Origin: an uncultured Duncaniella sp.
GTDB lineage: Bacteria > Bacteroidota > Bacteroidia > Bacteroidales > Muribaculaceae
Assembly (NCBI GenBank): GCA_910577255.1
Contig: CAJTMH010000002.1
Coordinates: 620,001 to 684,000, forward strand
Direction: 5' to 3'
Length of the DNA stretch: 64,000 bases
This document shows positions 53,717-61,943 of this stretch, piece after piece. The translations under genes were made by a program, and so were the position numbers. Each line of letters opens with the position of its first letter. Within the stretch, counting starts at the first letter, position 1. Below the pieces are notes generated by a model. It was not told the origin of the DNA. It saw only the letters and a list, made by a program, of their open reading frames with translations, and searched no databases.

Positions 53717-54679
53717 ATGTTAAAAAAGTCATTATCCCTCCTTCTATTACTCTTTTCATTAATATCAGTCAATGCTGAGGAGCGCCACTTTGACTTCGTT
53801 GTGGCACAGGATGGCAGCGGTGATTTCACCACCGTACAGGAAGCCATAAATGCCGTGCCTGATTTCCGCAAAGCCAATCGTACAAATATCCTCATCAAGA
53901 AAGGTAATTACAAGGAAAAACTCATCATTCCCGAGTGTAAAATCAACCTCACTCTCGTGGGTGAAGACGGAGCAGTGATCACTTACGATGACTACGCTTC
54001 AAAACCAAACCGGTTTGGTGAGGAGAAGTCGACTTCCGGGTCTGCCTCGTGTTATATCTACGCTCCGGATTTCGTGGCCGAAAACCTGACGTTTGAGAAC
54101 AGTTCAGGACCGGTAGGACAGGCAGTAGCCTGTTTCGTGAGCGGTGACCGCGCAGTGTTCCGTAAATGCCGTTTTCTTGGCTGCCAGGACACTCTTTACA
54201 CCTACGGATACCCTACACGCCAATATTACGAGGATTGCTATATAGAAGGCACTGTTGACTTTATTTTCGGCAAAGCTACCGCCGTGTTCAACCGATGTGA
54301 CATCCATAGCAAAGGGAACGGCTATGTCACCGCACCGGCCACCCCCGAGGGTAGCGCCTACGGATATGTATTCCATGATTGTAACCTGACTGCCGACGAG
54401 GGGGTTGAAGGTGTGGCACTCTCACGTCCCTGGCGTCCTTTTGCGCAGGCTATCTACATAAATTGCAGACTCGGAGGCCACATCCATCCCGAAGGATGGA
54501 ACAACTGGGGCAAGGAATCCAACGAACAGACTGTTAATTATGCCGAATATAACAGCAGCGGCGAAGGTGCCAATCCGGAAGCACGTGTACCCTACTCGAA
54601 GCAACTTACCGACCCTACCCCCTACTCTATTTCCAAGGTTCTCGCCGGAGATGACAACTGGAATCCTCTTGATAAATAA
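53717..54679 (+). CDS. Secreted pectin methylesterase
   Basis: This 320-residue CE8 enzyme removes methyl esters from pectin. It starts with a signal peptide (about 1-20, ending VNAEE), then VVAQDGSGDFTTVQEAINAVPDF. The catalytic set is canonical: GPVGQAVAC, GCQDTLYTYG, TVDFIFGKATAVF and LSRPWRPFAQA, with two Asp and one Arg at the active site. It is a single-domain relative of the N-terminal half of the fusion at 2497-6411, which has altered versions of the same motifs. It stands between trmD and a terminator, far from any SusCD pair. Confidence 0.95.
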   Translation: MLKKSLSLLLLLFSLISVNAEERHFDFVVAQDGSGDFTTVQEAINAVPDFRKANRTNILIKKGNYKEKLIIPECKINLTLVGEDGAVITYDDYASKPNRFGEEKSTSGSASCYIYAPDFVAENLTFENSSGPVGQAVACFVSGDRAVFRKCRFLGCQDTLYTYGYPTRQYYEDCYIEGTVDFIFGKATAVFNRCDIHSKGNGYVTAPATPEGSAYGYVFHDCNLTADEGVEGVALSRPWRPFAQAIYINCRLGGHIHPEGWNNWGKESNEQTVNYAEYNSSGEGANPEARVPYSKQLTDPTPYSISKVLAGDDNWNPLDK

Positions 54680-54695
54680 ATGAACAGTAATACTT

Positions 54696-54746
54696 AAAAT
54701 CATAATCCCGACCGGAATGAAGATTTCCGGTCGGGATTATGATTTT
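54696..54746. terminator. Bidirectional terminator between PME and leuS
   Basis: A perfect 22-bp inverted repeat (54696-54717 with 54725-54746) encloses a 7-base loop and begins and ends with A4/T4 runs. It terminates the pectin methylesterase from the left and leuS from the right. Confidence 0.93.
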
Positions 54747-54769
54747 ATAGAGGTGTTGCAGTAGCCTGA

Positions 54770-57544
54770 TTAACCCACCACAATATTCACAATCTTATTG
54801 GGAACCACAATGACCTTACGGATAGTCTTCCCTTCAAGCCACTTGGCTGACGATTCATGATTTATGGCGAGTTTTTCAACTTCTTCCTTTGACATATCGG
54901 CAGGTACCTGGATATTAAAACGAGCCTTACCATTGAAAGAAACGGCATAATTCACACTGTTCTCCTTAAGGTATTCCTCGTTCCATTCCGGCCATTTCGC
55001 ATCGTTAATGGTGGTGGTGTTACCGAGGGCTGTATGCCAAAGTTCTTCTGTGATATGAGGGGCAAACGGCGCAAGCACAACAAGAAGATCACTCAGCACC
55101 TCCTTGCTATGACACTTGCACGCATTAAGCTCGTTGACACATATCATGAAAGCGGCGATAGAAGTGTTGTAGCTGAATGATTCGATGTCGCCGGTCACCT
55201 TCTTGATAAGTTTATGCAATGCCTTCAAAGCTTCAGGCGATGGCTTAGAATCGTCCACCAGACATTGGTCACCCTTATAGAAGAGCCCCCAGAGTTTTTT
55301 GAGGAAACGATTCACGCCGTCAATGCCGTTGGTATCCCATGGTTTGCTCTGCTCCAGAGGACCGAGGAACATCTCATACAGACGAAGAGTATCAGCACCA
55401 TATCGCTCAACGATGTCATCGGGATTAACCACATTAAACATTGATTTTGACATCTTTTCGACAGCCCAACCGCACACATATTTACCATCTTCAAGAATAA
55501 ATTCAGCATCCTTATAGTCGGGACGCCATGCACGGAACGCATCGACATCAAGCTGATCGTTAGATACAATGTTGACATCGACATGTATGGGAGTGGTATC
55601 ATACTGATCCTTCAGACCAAGCGAAACAAAGGTGTTGGTATCCTTGATTCGGTACACAAAATTGCTTCGACCCTGAATCATGCCCTGGTTGATGAGCTTC
55701 TTGAATGGTTCAGCCTCACAGACATAACCCAAATCATAAAGGAATTTATTCCAGAAACGAGAATAGATCAGGTGGCCTGTGGCATGCTCTGTTCCACCAA
55801 TGTACAAGTCAACATTACGCCAGTACTCATCAGCATCCTTTGACACGAGAGCTTCCTCGTTGTGGGGATCCATATAACGTAGATAGTAAGCTGACGAACC
55901 TGCAAAACCGGGCATCGTGTTGAGTTCGATGGGATAACCATCCTCAGTCACCCAATTTTTAGCGCGTCCGAGCGGAGGCTCACCGGTCTCGGTGGGAAGA
56001 TACTTATCAACTTCCGGAAGCAGGAGCGGCAGTTTTGACTCATCCATAAGTGTGGGTATGCCATCCTTATAATAGATTGGGAACGGCTCACCCCAGTAGC
56101 GCTGACGGCTGAAGATAGCATCGCGGAGACGATAATTAGTCTTGACCTTGCCAATACCTTTCTCCTCAATGAATTTCTTTGTGGCCGCGATAGCCTCCTT
56201 TACCTCCATGCCATTGAGATTAAGCTCAGCCGATGCACTGTTAATCATTTTTCCGCTCTTAGCGTCGAAACTCTGCTCAGAGACGTCACAACCTTCAATC
56301 AGAGGAATGATAGGAAGATTGAAGTGCTTGGCAAAAGCATAGTCTCGGCTATCATGAGCCGGTACTGCCATGATGGCACCTGTACCATAACCGGCAAGCA
56401 CGTAGTCGCTGATCCATACAGGTATTTCCTTGCCTGTAAGCGGATTCACAGCATAACTGCCTGAGAACACACCGCTGACTTTCTTATCAATCATGCGCTC
56501 GCGTTCTGTCTTATGCTTTATGCTGTCAAGATATTCCTTGACAGCCTTCTCCTGCTCAGGTGTGGTGACAAGCTTCACATATTCACTCTCAGGAGCAAGC
56601 ACCATGAATGTCACACCAAACACAGTGTCGGCGCGAGTGGTGAATATCTCAAGGTCTATATCGCTGCCGGCAATATGAAATTTCATTTCAGCACCTTCAG
56701 AGCGGCCAATCCAGTTGCGCTGGGTCTCTTTAAGGGAGTCAGTCCAATCAACAGTCTCAAGACCGTCAAGCAGACGCTGTGCATAGGCTGACACACGCAG
56801 ACACCACTGGTACATCAATTTCTGTTCCACAGGGAAACCCCCACGTATCGAAAGGCCTTCGCTCACCTCATCGTTGGCAAGCACGGTTCCGAGTTCGGGA
56901 CACCAGTTAACCATAGTGTTACCGAGATAGGCTATGCGGTAATTCATCAGAGTGTCGCTCTTCTGCTTTTCAGTCATGGCATTCCACTCGTCAGCACTGA
57001 AAGCCAGTTCCTCAGAGCATGCAGCTGTGATACCTTCACTGCCTTTTGTCTCGAAATGCTTGATGAGATTATCAATAGGCATCGCCTTGTTCTCCTTGGT
57101 GTCATAGTAGCTCTGCACCATCTTCATGAATGCCCACTGTGTCCACTTATAGAATTTAGGATCACAAGTACGCACTTCACGGTCCCAGTCATAGCAGAAG
57201 CCAATCTTGTCGAGCTGGCTTCTGTAGCGTGCTATATTATCTGTGGTGGTCTTTTCAGGATGCTGTCCTGTCTGGATGGCATATTGTTCGGCAGGGAGTC
57301 CATAAGCATCGTAACCCATAGGATGCAATACATTGAATCCACGCAGACGCTTATAACGTGAATATATGTCGGATGCTATATAGCCGAGCGGATGGCCCAC
57401 ATGGAGTCCGGCCCCTGAAGGATAAGGGAACATGTCAAGGACATAAAATTTGGGACGCGATTTATCCACCTCGGTCTTGTAGACCTTATTCTCACGCCAG
57501 GCTTTCTGCCAGCGAGCTTCTATTTCTCTGTGATTGTATTCCAT
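54770..57544 (-). CDS. leuS: Leucyl-tRNA synthetase
   Basis: LeuRS charges tRNA-Leu and edits mis-charged products. The 924-residue class I enzyme has FPYPSGAGLHVGHPLGYIASD with the HIGH-like motif, a CP1 editing domain (about 230-430), ERYWGEPFPIYY after it, and the KMSKS motif in AVEKMSKSMFNVVNPDD. The C-terminal domain ends with the expected VPNKIVNIVVG. It lies 58 bases after nadA on the minus strand, so the two may share the nadA promoter. Confidence 0.98.
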   Translation of the reverse strand: MEYNHREIEARWQKAWRENKVYKTEVDKSRPKFYVLDMFPYPSGAGLHVGHPLGYIASDIYSRYKRLRGFNVLHPMGYDAYGLPAEQYAIQTGQHPEKTTTDNIARYRSQLDKIGFCYDWDREVRTCDPKFYKWTQWAFMKMVQSYYDTKENKAMPIDNLIKHFETKGSEGITAACSEELAFSADEWNAMTEKQKSDTLMNYRIAYLGNTMVNWCPELGTVLANDEVSEGLSIRGGFPVEQKLMYQWCLRVSAYAQRLLDGLETVDWTDSLKETQRNWIGRSEGAEMKFHIAGSDIDLEIFTTRADTVFGVTFMVLAPESEYVKLVTTPEQEKAVKEYLDSIKHKTERERMIDKKVSGVFSGSYAVNPLTGKEIPVWISDYVLAGYGTGAIMAVPAHDSRDYAFAKHFNLPIIPLIEGCDVSEQSFDAKSGKMINSASAELNLNGMEVKEAIAATKKFIEEKGIGKVKTNYRLRDAIFSRQRYWGEPFPIYYKDGIPTLMDESKLPLLLPEVDKYLPTETGEPPLGRAKNWVTEDGYPIELNTMPGFAGSSAYYLRYMDPHNEEALVSKDADEYWRNVDLYIGGTEHATGHLIYSRFWNKFLYDLGYVCEAEPFKKLINQGMIQGRSNFVYRIKDTNTFVSLGLKDQYDTTPIHVDVNIVSNDQLDVDAFRAWRPDYKDAEFILEDGKYVCGWAVEKMSKSMFNVVNPDDIVERYGADTLRLYEMFLGPLEQSKPWDTNGIDGVNRFLKKLWGLFYKGDQCLVDDSKPSPEALKALHKLIKKVTGDIESFSYNTSIAAFMICVNELNACKCHSKEVLSDLLVVLAPFAPHITEELWHTALGNTTTINDAKWPEWNEEYLKENSVNYAVSFNGKARFNIQVPADMSKEEVEKLAINHESSAKWLEGKTIRKVIVVPNKIVNIVVG

Positions 57545-57602
57545 TGCTTAAGTCATGCCGCTTGTGACGGCTGTGTATCATTTATTCTATATATAATTTT
57601 TA

Positions 57603-58571
57603 TTATTTGCTTAATTCGAGCATTCGGGTGATGGGCTGGCGTGCTCTGTCGATTATGCTTTCGTCGACATTAACCTCAGGGAGTTCATAACGGAGTGTGT
57701 TATATAATTTACCGAGAGTGTTGAGTTTCATGAACGCACAGTCATTACATGCACATGTCGAATCATTGGGCGGAGCAGGGATGAAACTCTTACCCGGACA
57801 TTTCTTGCGCATCTCATGCAATATACCGCTTTCGGTAGCCACGATAAACTCATCGAAGGGTGATTCAGTGGCCCACTTGAGCAACACGGCCGTAGATCCG
57901 ACTTTGTCAGCGACGAGACGGATAGGTTTGGGGCATTCGGGATGAACGAGCACCTTGGCTTCAGGATGCTGCTTTTTGAGTTCGAGAATTTTTTCAAGCG
58001 AGAACTGCTCATGCACATGGCAGGCACCATCCCAGAGTAGCATTTCACGACCGGTCTCACTGTTTATATAATTACCCAGATTACGGTCGGGACCGAATAT
58101 TATCTTTTCATCAGCCGGAAGAGAATTGATAATCTTCATGGCATTGCCCGAAGTCACGACAATATCGGTGAGGGCCTTAACAGCTGCCGAAGTGTTGACG
58201 TATGAAATCACCGTGTGATCCGGGTGGGCAGCAATGAATTTTTCAAGCTCCGGGGCAGGGCAGCTGTCGGCCAGCGAGCACCCCGCATTCAAATCCGGAA
58301 CAAGCACTTTCTTGTCCGGACAAAGGATCTTGACAGTCTCACCCATGAAGTGTACGCCACACATCACAATGATGTCATTATCCAACCGCTCCGCAATCTG
58401 TGCGAGAGCAAGCGAGTCACCGATGAAATCGGCAATGTCCTGTATTTCTCCCACCGTATAGTAGTGGGCGAGAATCACGGCATTTTTCTCTTTCTTGAGC
58501 CGAAGGATTTCCTCTTTCAAATCAAGACTCTTGTCAATGGGTGCTTCGACATACCCTTTGTCAACATTCAT
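57603..58571 (-). CDS. nadA: Quinolinate synthase
   Basis: NadA forms quinolinate from iminoaspartate and dihydroxyacetone phosphate for NAD synthesis, using a 4Fe-4S cluster. The 322-residue protein shows the expected cluster cysteines at MCGVHFMGET, NAGCSLADSC and CACNDCAFMKLNTLGKL, plus NAVILAHYYTVGEIQDIADFIGDSLALAQ at the N-terminus. No nadB or nadC is adjacent. A predicted promoter with an operator-like inverted repeat over the start site lies 200 bases upstream, suggesting transcriptional control by NAD status. Confidence 0.96.
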   Translation of the reverse strand: MNVDKGYVEAPIDKSLDLKEEILRLKKEKNAVILAHYYTVGEIQDIADFIGDSLALAQIAERLDNDIIVMCGVHFMGETVKILCPDKKVLVPDLNAGCSLADSCPAPELEKFIAAHPDHTVISYVNTSAAVKALTDIVVTSGNAMKIINSLPADEKIIFGPDRNLGNYINSETGREMLLWDGACHVHEQFSLEKILELKKQHPEAKVLVHPECPKPIRLVADKVGSTAVLLKWATESPFDEFIVATESGILHEMRKKCPGKSFIPAPPNDSTCACNDCAFMKLNTLGKLYNTLRYELPEVNVDESIIDRARQPITRMLELSK

Positions 58572-58753
58572 TTATTTATTATGTTTTGGAAAATTTTTTA
58601 AAAAATAGATTTAAATAGAAAGAATATATGATGTTAAAACATTGAATAACTATTTGGCCATTTTCTTGCATATATGGGTTATTGATGTCAGATTTACATT
58701 ATCCACCTGGTTATAAACATCATAAATGCTTGAATTTTTGGTATTTAGCTTAG

Positions 58754-58774
58754 TTATTAACATCATGTTAATAA
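58754..58774. promoter_or_regulatory. Operator-like inverted repeat at the nadA start site
   Basis: Perfect 10-bp arms, TTATTAACAT (58754-58763) and ATGTTAATAA (58765-58774), share one central C. They cover +1 to about +21 of the transcript predicted from the nadA -7 element, a position where a repressor would block transcription. The regulator is not identified. Confidence 0.5.
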
Positions 58775-58778
58775 TGTG

Positions 58779-58786
58779 CAAAGTTA
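58779..58786 (-). promoter_or_regulatory. Predicted nadA -7 promoter element (TAACTTTG)
   Basis: On the minus strand the sequence reads TAACTTTG followed by C, matching TAnnTTTG, and predicts a start at 58774-58775, just at the right end of the inverted repeat. The leader would be about 200 nt. Confidence 0.5.
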
Positions 58787-58953
58787 AGAACTTTTCAGCA
58801 TATTTCCAACCTAAAAATGTTGAGAACCGGCTTGAAAACCGTTTTACAGAATAATGATAACTATTTTGGATTCCAGAGGGAAATGAGCATACAGAAACAG
58901 GAGCGATAAATGCAAGACTATTTTATTAAAACTCATTGAAAAATTATTTACAC

Positions 58954-58974
58954 TTTTCAACACGGTTTTCAACA
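58954..58974 (+). repeat. Two TTTTCAACA direct repeats
   Basis: TTTTCAACA occurs at 58954-58962 and 58966-58974, with starts 12 bases apart. The opposite-strand near match TGTTGAGAA is found about 140 bases to the left. Spacing close to one helical turn is compatible with a protein-binding array. Confidence 0.4.
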
Positions 58975-59109
58975 ATGTTTATAACTCAAATCACATAGCC
59001 TGATCAGGCATCGTGATGCAGATTGATTTTACCCTTCAGGATCGTGAAGGAAGAGCAGGGTAGAGGTGATGAAAAATGATGGTGGATGGGAAGTATGAAC
59101 GCATTCGAT

Positions 59110-59143
59110 CGGAGGCATCGCCAAGCAAGCGCCGATGTCTCTG
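59110..59143. other. Stable hairpin in the intergenic region
   Basis: GAGGCATCG (59112-59120) pairs with CGATGTCTC (59133-59141), with one G-U pair, and two further outer pairs extend the stem to about 11 bp. It is surrounded by AT-rich sequence and is not followed by a T run. It could be a structured RNA or a remnant; nothing more can be said. Confidence 0.3.
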
Positions 59144-59499
59144 CGGGGTTCACCTAAAGAGGGGAACAGGGGATAAATTTTTACATAAAAAAAGCACAAA
59201 AAAATGGGGGTGTTTCACAACAACCCCATGCTTTAACCTAACTTTTTGTTGACTTTAAACTTATTGATAGTAGCTAAATTCCACGTGACGTCAAATAACA
59301 GTGCAAAATTACAGAGAAAAAGTTAATATCCACCCCCCCTATTGTTAATGTTTGTTAATTGTAAACAACTTGCTTACATTTTGATGACAAATTAGACTTT
59401 TTTGCCACTTTTTTCACATTTATTTATACTTTTTGTAAAAACCGTATGCATTAAAAGTAAATTTTACGGTTTTTATTCTGTCAAATGAAATTTTAATAT

Positions 59500-59507
59500 T
59501 ACATTTG
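59500..59507 (+). promoter_or_regulatory. Predicted -7 element (TACATTTG) of the glycosyltransferase operon
   Basis: TACATTTG followed by C fits TAnnTTTG, giving a start near 59512 and a leader of about 38 nt before ATG 59550. Confidence 0.5.
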
Positions 59508-59549
59508 CGTAGAGTAAAAGTAAGAAATAAAAAAATACTGCACAAGTAA

Positions 59550-60311
59550 ATGGTACAGATTTCAGCGACAGTTCTTGCATACAATGAGGAGAAACGCCTT
59601 GGGGCGTGTCTGGAATCATTGCGCGGAGTGGCGGATGAAATAATAGTGGTGGATTCATATTCCACCGACCGGACCTTGGAAATATGTCGGCAATTCGGCT
59701 GCAAGGTTACACAGCGGAAGTTTGACGGTTTCGGTGCACAGCGACAATATGCCACCTCCCTTACATCGCATCAATATGTGTTGTCGATTGACGCCGATGA
59801 GGTGTTGTCGCCGGCACTTCAGCACTCAATACTCCGGCTGAAGGAGGAGGGGTTCACGCACAGGGTCTACAGTATGTCGCGTCTTAACTTTTACTGCGGT
59901 ATCCCGGTGAAACATTGCGGGTGGTATCCTGACAGACAGATACGACTGTTCGACAAACGCTATGCCAACTGGAATCTGCGCGATGTGGCCGAGAAAGTCA
60001 TATTCCGAGATTCGGTGAAACCGGAATCAATTGACGGTGACATATTGCACTATAGGTGTGACACACGTGAGCAATATGCCGACGTGGCACGCCGTCATGC
60101 CGCTATAAAAGCGAGAGTGATAGCAGCCTCCCATGAGAATGTGGGGATGTTCTCGCCGCTTTTCCACGGATTGAAAGCCTTCTGGAATACGTTTGTGACC
60201 GATGGCGGTATTCTTGACGGTAATGTGGGACGCGAGATTGCTGCCGCATCATATCGTTCGGAGCTGATGGCCTATGCTACGGCCAAGAAACTATGTTCAC
60301 AGAAGAAATAG
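59550..60311 (+). CDS. Family 2 glycosyltransferase (WaaE/KdtX-like)
   Basis: This 253-residue GT2 enzyme starts MVQISATVLAYNEEKRLGACLESLRGVADEIIVVDSYSTDRT, and has IDADEVLS and HCGWYPDRQIRLFDKRYANWNLRDVAEKV, which match the WaaE/KdtX group that adds a glucose to the LPS inner core. The acceptor in this organism is unknown but is likely lipid A core. The following gene starts just after its stop, so it leads the + operon at the right end of the window. Confidence 0.87.
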   Translation: MVQISATVLAYNEEKRLGACLESLRGVADEIIVVDSYSTDRTLEICRQFGCKVTQRKFDGFGAQRQYATSLTSHQYVLSIDADEVLSPALQHSILRLKEEGFTHRVYSMSRLNFYCGIPVKHCGWYPDRQIRLFDKRYANWNLRDVAEKVIFRDSVKPESIDGDILHYRCDTREQYADVARRHAAIKARVIAASHENVGMFSPLFHGLKAFWNTFVTDGGILDGNVGREIAAASYRSELMAYATAKKLCSQKK

Positions 60312-60313
60312 AG

Positions 60314-61381
60314 ATGAGTCACGACACCATATCGACAGAAACTAATAAGGAGAAACGGCAGCTTGGGACATATTTGTTAAAATTTGGTGTTCCATTTGTT
60401 GTATCAGTTGGTCTCTGTTGGCTCCTTTTCAAAAATGTTGACTTCGGGCAGATGTGGCATATCATCCGCACCGAATGTAATTTTTATTGGATCGGGTTGA
60501 ATTTGCTGCTCAATGTCCTGGCACATGTGTGGAGAGCATCACGCTGGAAGATTCAGCTTGATGCATTGGGTATAAAGGTTTCGTTGTGGCAGCTCACGTT
60601 GAGTATCTTCGGCACTTATGCCGTGAATCTTGTGTTTCCTCGCCTCGGTGAAGTGTGGCGCACCGGCTACATCTCAGCGCGTAATTCGGCATCGTTCACC
60701 ACGGTGTTCGGCTCTATGATTGCCGAGCGTCTTGCCGACATGTTCACGGTGGCCTCTCTGTTATTGTTCACATTCATTATAGCAGGTCATCAGTTGTCGG
60801 CCTATCTGTCACAGAATCCTGAGAAATTCAACATGGTCATGGATCTGATAAGTTCTCCGGTACTATGGGGTGGGATAGTGGCCGTGCTTGTCACCGTGTG
60901 GTGGATTTTTGTGAAATATCCACAAAACAAGGTTATTTCCATAGTTCGCCGTATATGGAGTGGATTGTGGGAAGGATTTGCCGTTATTGCAAAAATGCCC
61001 GGAAAGGGTAGGTGGTTGCTATTCACAGGTCTGTTGTGGGGAAGCTATTTCACGGCTCTCTATTGCGCATTCAGAGCATTTCCTTTAACCTCCGAGGTTA
61101 TCACGGTGTATGGATTCGGAGCTTTGCTCGTGTGCTTTGTCATGACGAGTGTGTCGATGGGTGTACCCTCCAACGGCGGTATCGGGCCATGGCAATGGGC
61201 CATGGTGTTCTGTCTTGGTTTTTATGCAGCCGGAATCCCGGGACTCACCACTGAGTACACTGTGTCGTTTGCGAATCTCGTGATGGGTGTCGAGACCCTT
61301 TTGTCCATAATTCTCGGACTCTTCACCTTCGGGTGGATTGCCGTTGAAAAACGTTCATCAAAAACTGTTAGCATCAAATGA
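60314..61381 (+). CDS. Flippase-like membrane protein (LPG synthase TM / UPF0104 family)
   Basis: This 355-residue membrane protein has about eight helices and the family's GLCWLLFKNVDF, NLLLNVLAHVWRASRWKIQLDALG, FPRLGEVWRTGYISARNSASFTTVFGSMIAERLADM and VPSNGGIGPWQWAM segments. The family includes the transmembrane half of lysylphosphatidylglycerol synthase and putative lipid flippases; the soluble MprF domain is absent. ATG 60314 is preferred to an ATG 21 bases earlier that lies inside the previous gene. The position beside a core glycosyltransferase suggests envelope lipid handling, which is inference. Confidence 0.85.
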   Translation: MSHDTISTETNKEKRQLGTYLLKFGVPFVVSVGLCWLLFKNVDFGQMWHIIRTECNFYWIGLNLLLNVLAHVWRASRWKIQLDALGIKVSLWQLTLSIFGTYAVNLVFPRLGEVWRTGYISARNSASFTTVFGSMIAERLADMFTVASLLLFTFIIAGHQLSAYLSQNPEKFNMVMDLISSPVLWGGIVAVLVTVWWIFVKYPQNKVISIVRRIWSGLWEGFAVIAKMPGKGRWLLFTGLLWGSYFTALYCAFRAFPLTSEVITVYGFGALLVCFVMTSVSMGVPSNGGIGPWQWAMVFCLGFYAAGIPGLTTEYTVSFANLVMGVETLLSIILGLFTFGWIAVEKRSSKTVSIK

Positions 61382-61908
61382 ATTTCGACGATAAGGATAA
61401 CGATTATTTTCTACATAATTTCAAGGAAGGTGAGGGAGAATCTCATGAAAAATCTCCCAGGCCGACTGTGACGCGTCCTGATGCGGGTAGCACAACTATT
61501 GATTTCACCACCACCGGGAGCGTTGAAAAACCACGCAGGCGTCGTCATGGTTGGAGATGGTTTTTCTTCATTGTGATTGTGGCGCTCGGAGTGACGGTCT
61601 ACATACGTTATTTCGTACCGCATGTAACCGAATCACGCAGTGTGGGATATGTCACCAATGTTGAGAAACGTGGCATACTCTTCCACACGTTTGAAGGTGA
61701 AATGATCATGCCGGCCCAGCTTGCCGACACGAGCCATGTGTATTCACGCGACTTCACGTTTTCGATTCCCGACGATTCACTGGCGCGTGTCATACAGAGC
61801 TATCAGGGCACCGGGAAGAAGGTGGCTCTCACCTGTAAGAAATACTATGGCACTTTGCCTTGGCGCGGTGCTTCGAAGACTGTGGTCACATCCATAGAAC
61901 CATATTGA
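61378..61908 (+). CDS. Single-pass membrane protein, conserved in Bacteroidales, unknown function
   Basis: This 176-residue protein has a charged N-terminal cytosolic part with Arg-rich RRRRHGWRW, one membrane helix at about 62-80 (FFFIVIVALGVTVYI) and an extracytoplasmic C-terminus with VGYVTNVEKRGILFHTFEGEMI and KKVALTCKKYYGTLPWRG. I recall similar proteins in Bacteroides, sometimes labelled 6-phosphogluconate dehydrogenase; nothing here supports that. It overlaps the flippase-like gene by four bases (ATGA) and is translationally coupled. Confidence 0.7.
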   Translation: MNFDDKDNDYFLHNFKEGEGESHEKSPRPTVTRPDAGSTTIDFTTTGSVEKPRRRRHGWRWFFFIVIVALGVTVYIRYFVPHVTESRSVGYVTNVEKRGILFHTFEGEMIMPAQLADTSHVYSRDFTFSIPDDSLARVIQSYQGTGKKVALTCKKYYGTLPWRGASKTVVTSIEPY

Positions 61909-61943
61909 GCAAGAGTAACGATAAATATTGACACGAAAATAAT

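Larger units (their letters stand above)
58572..59549. other. 978-base AT-rich region without genes; possible oriC
   Basis: This is the longest gene-free stretch in the window. It holds a minus-strand nadA promoter and inverted repeat, TTATCCACC at 58699 (one mismatch to the DnaA box), TTATTTACA at 58944, TTATAAACA in both orientations (58711 and 58976), two TTTTCAACA copies 12 bases apart (58954 and 58966), TTTTTCACA at 59410, and a stable hairpin at 59110-59143. A replication origin is a possibility but dnaA is not here. The + strand to its right is G-richer than in some blocks to the left, though counts were only sampled. No protein or tRNA gene is seen. Confidence 0.35.

Noticed and set aside
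59279..59294. CCACGTGA near the oriC candidate as parS
   Set aside because: Only the left half and core match; the right arm reads ACGTC rather than GAACA.
59333..59339. 7-C tract as a contingency locus
   Set aside because: It is intergenic, about 160 bases before the predicted promoter element, so length change would have no obvious effect.
61378..61908. Annotation of the 176-residue protein as 6-phosphogluconate dehydrogenase
   Set aside because: It has a membrane helix and no NADP-binding motif or catalytic Lys segment of that enzyme.
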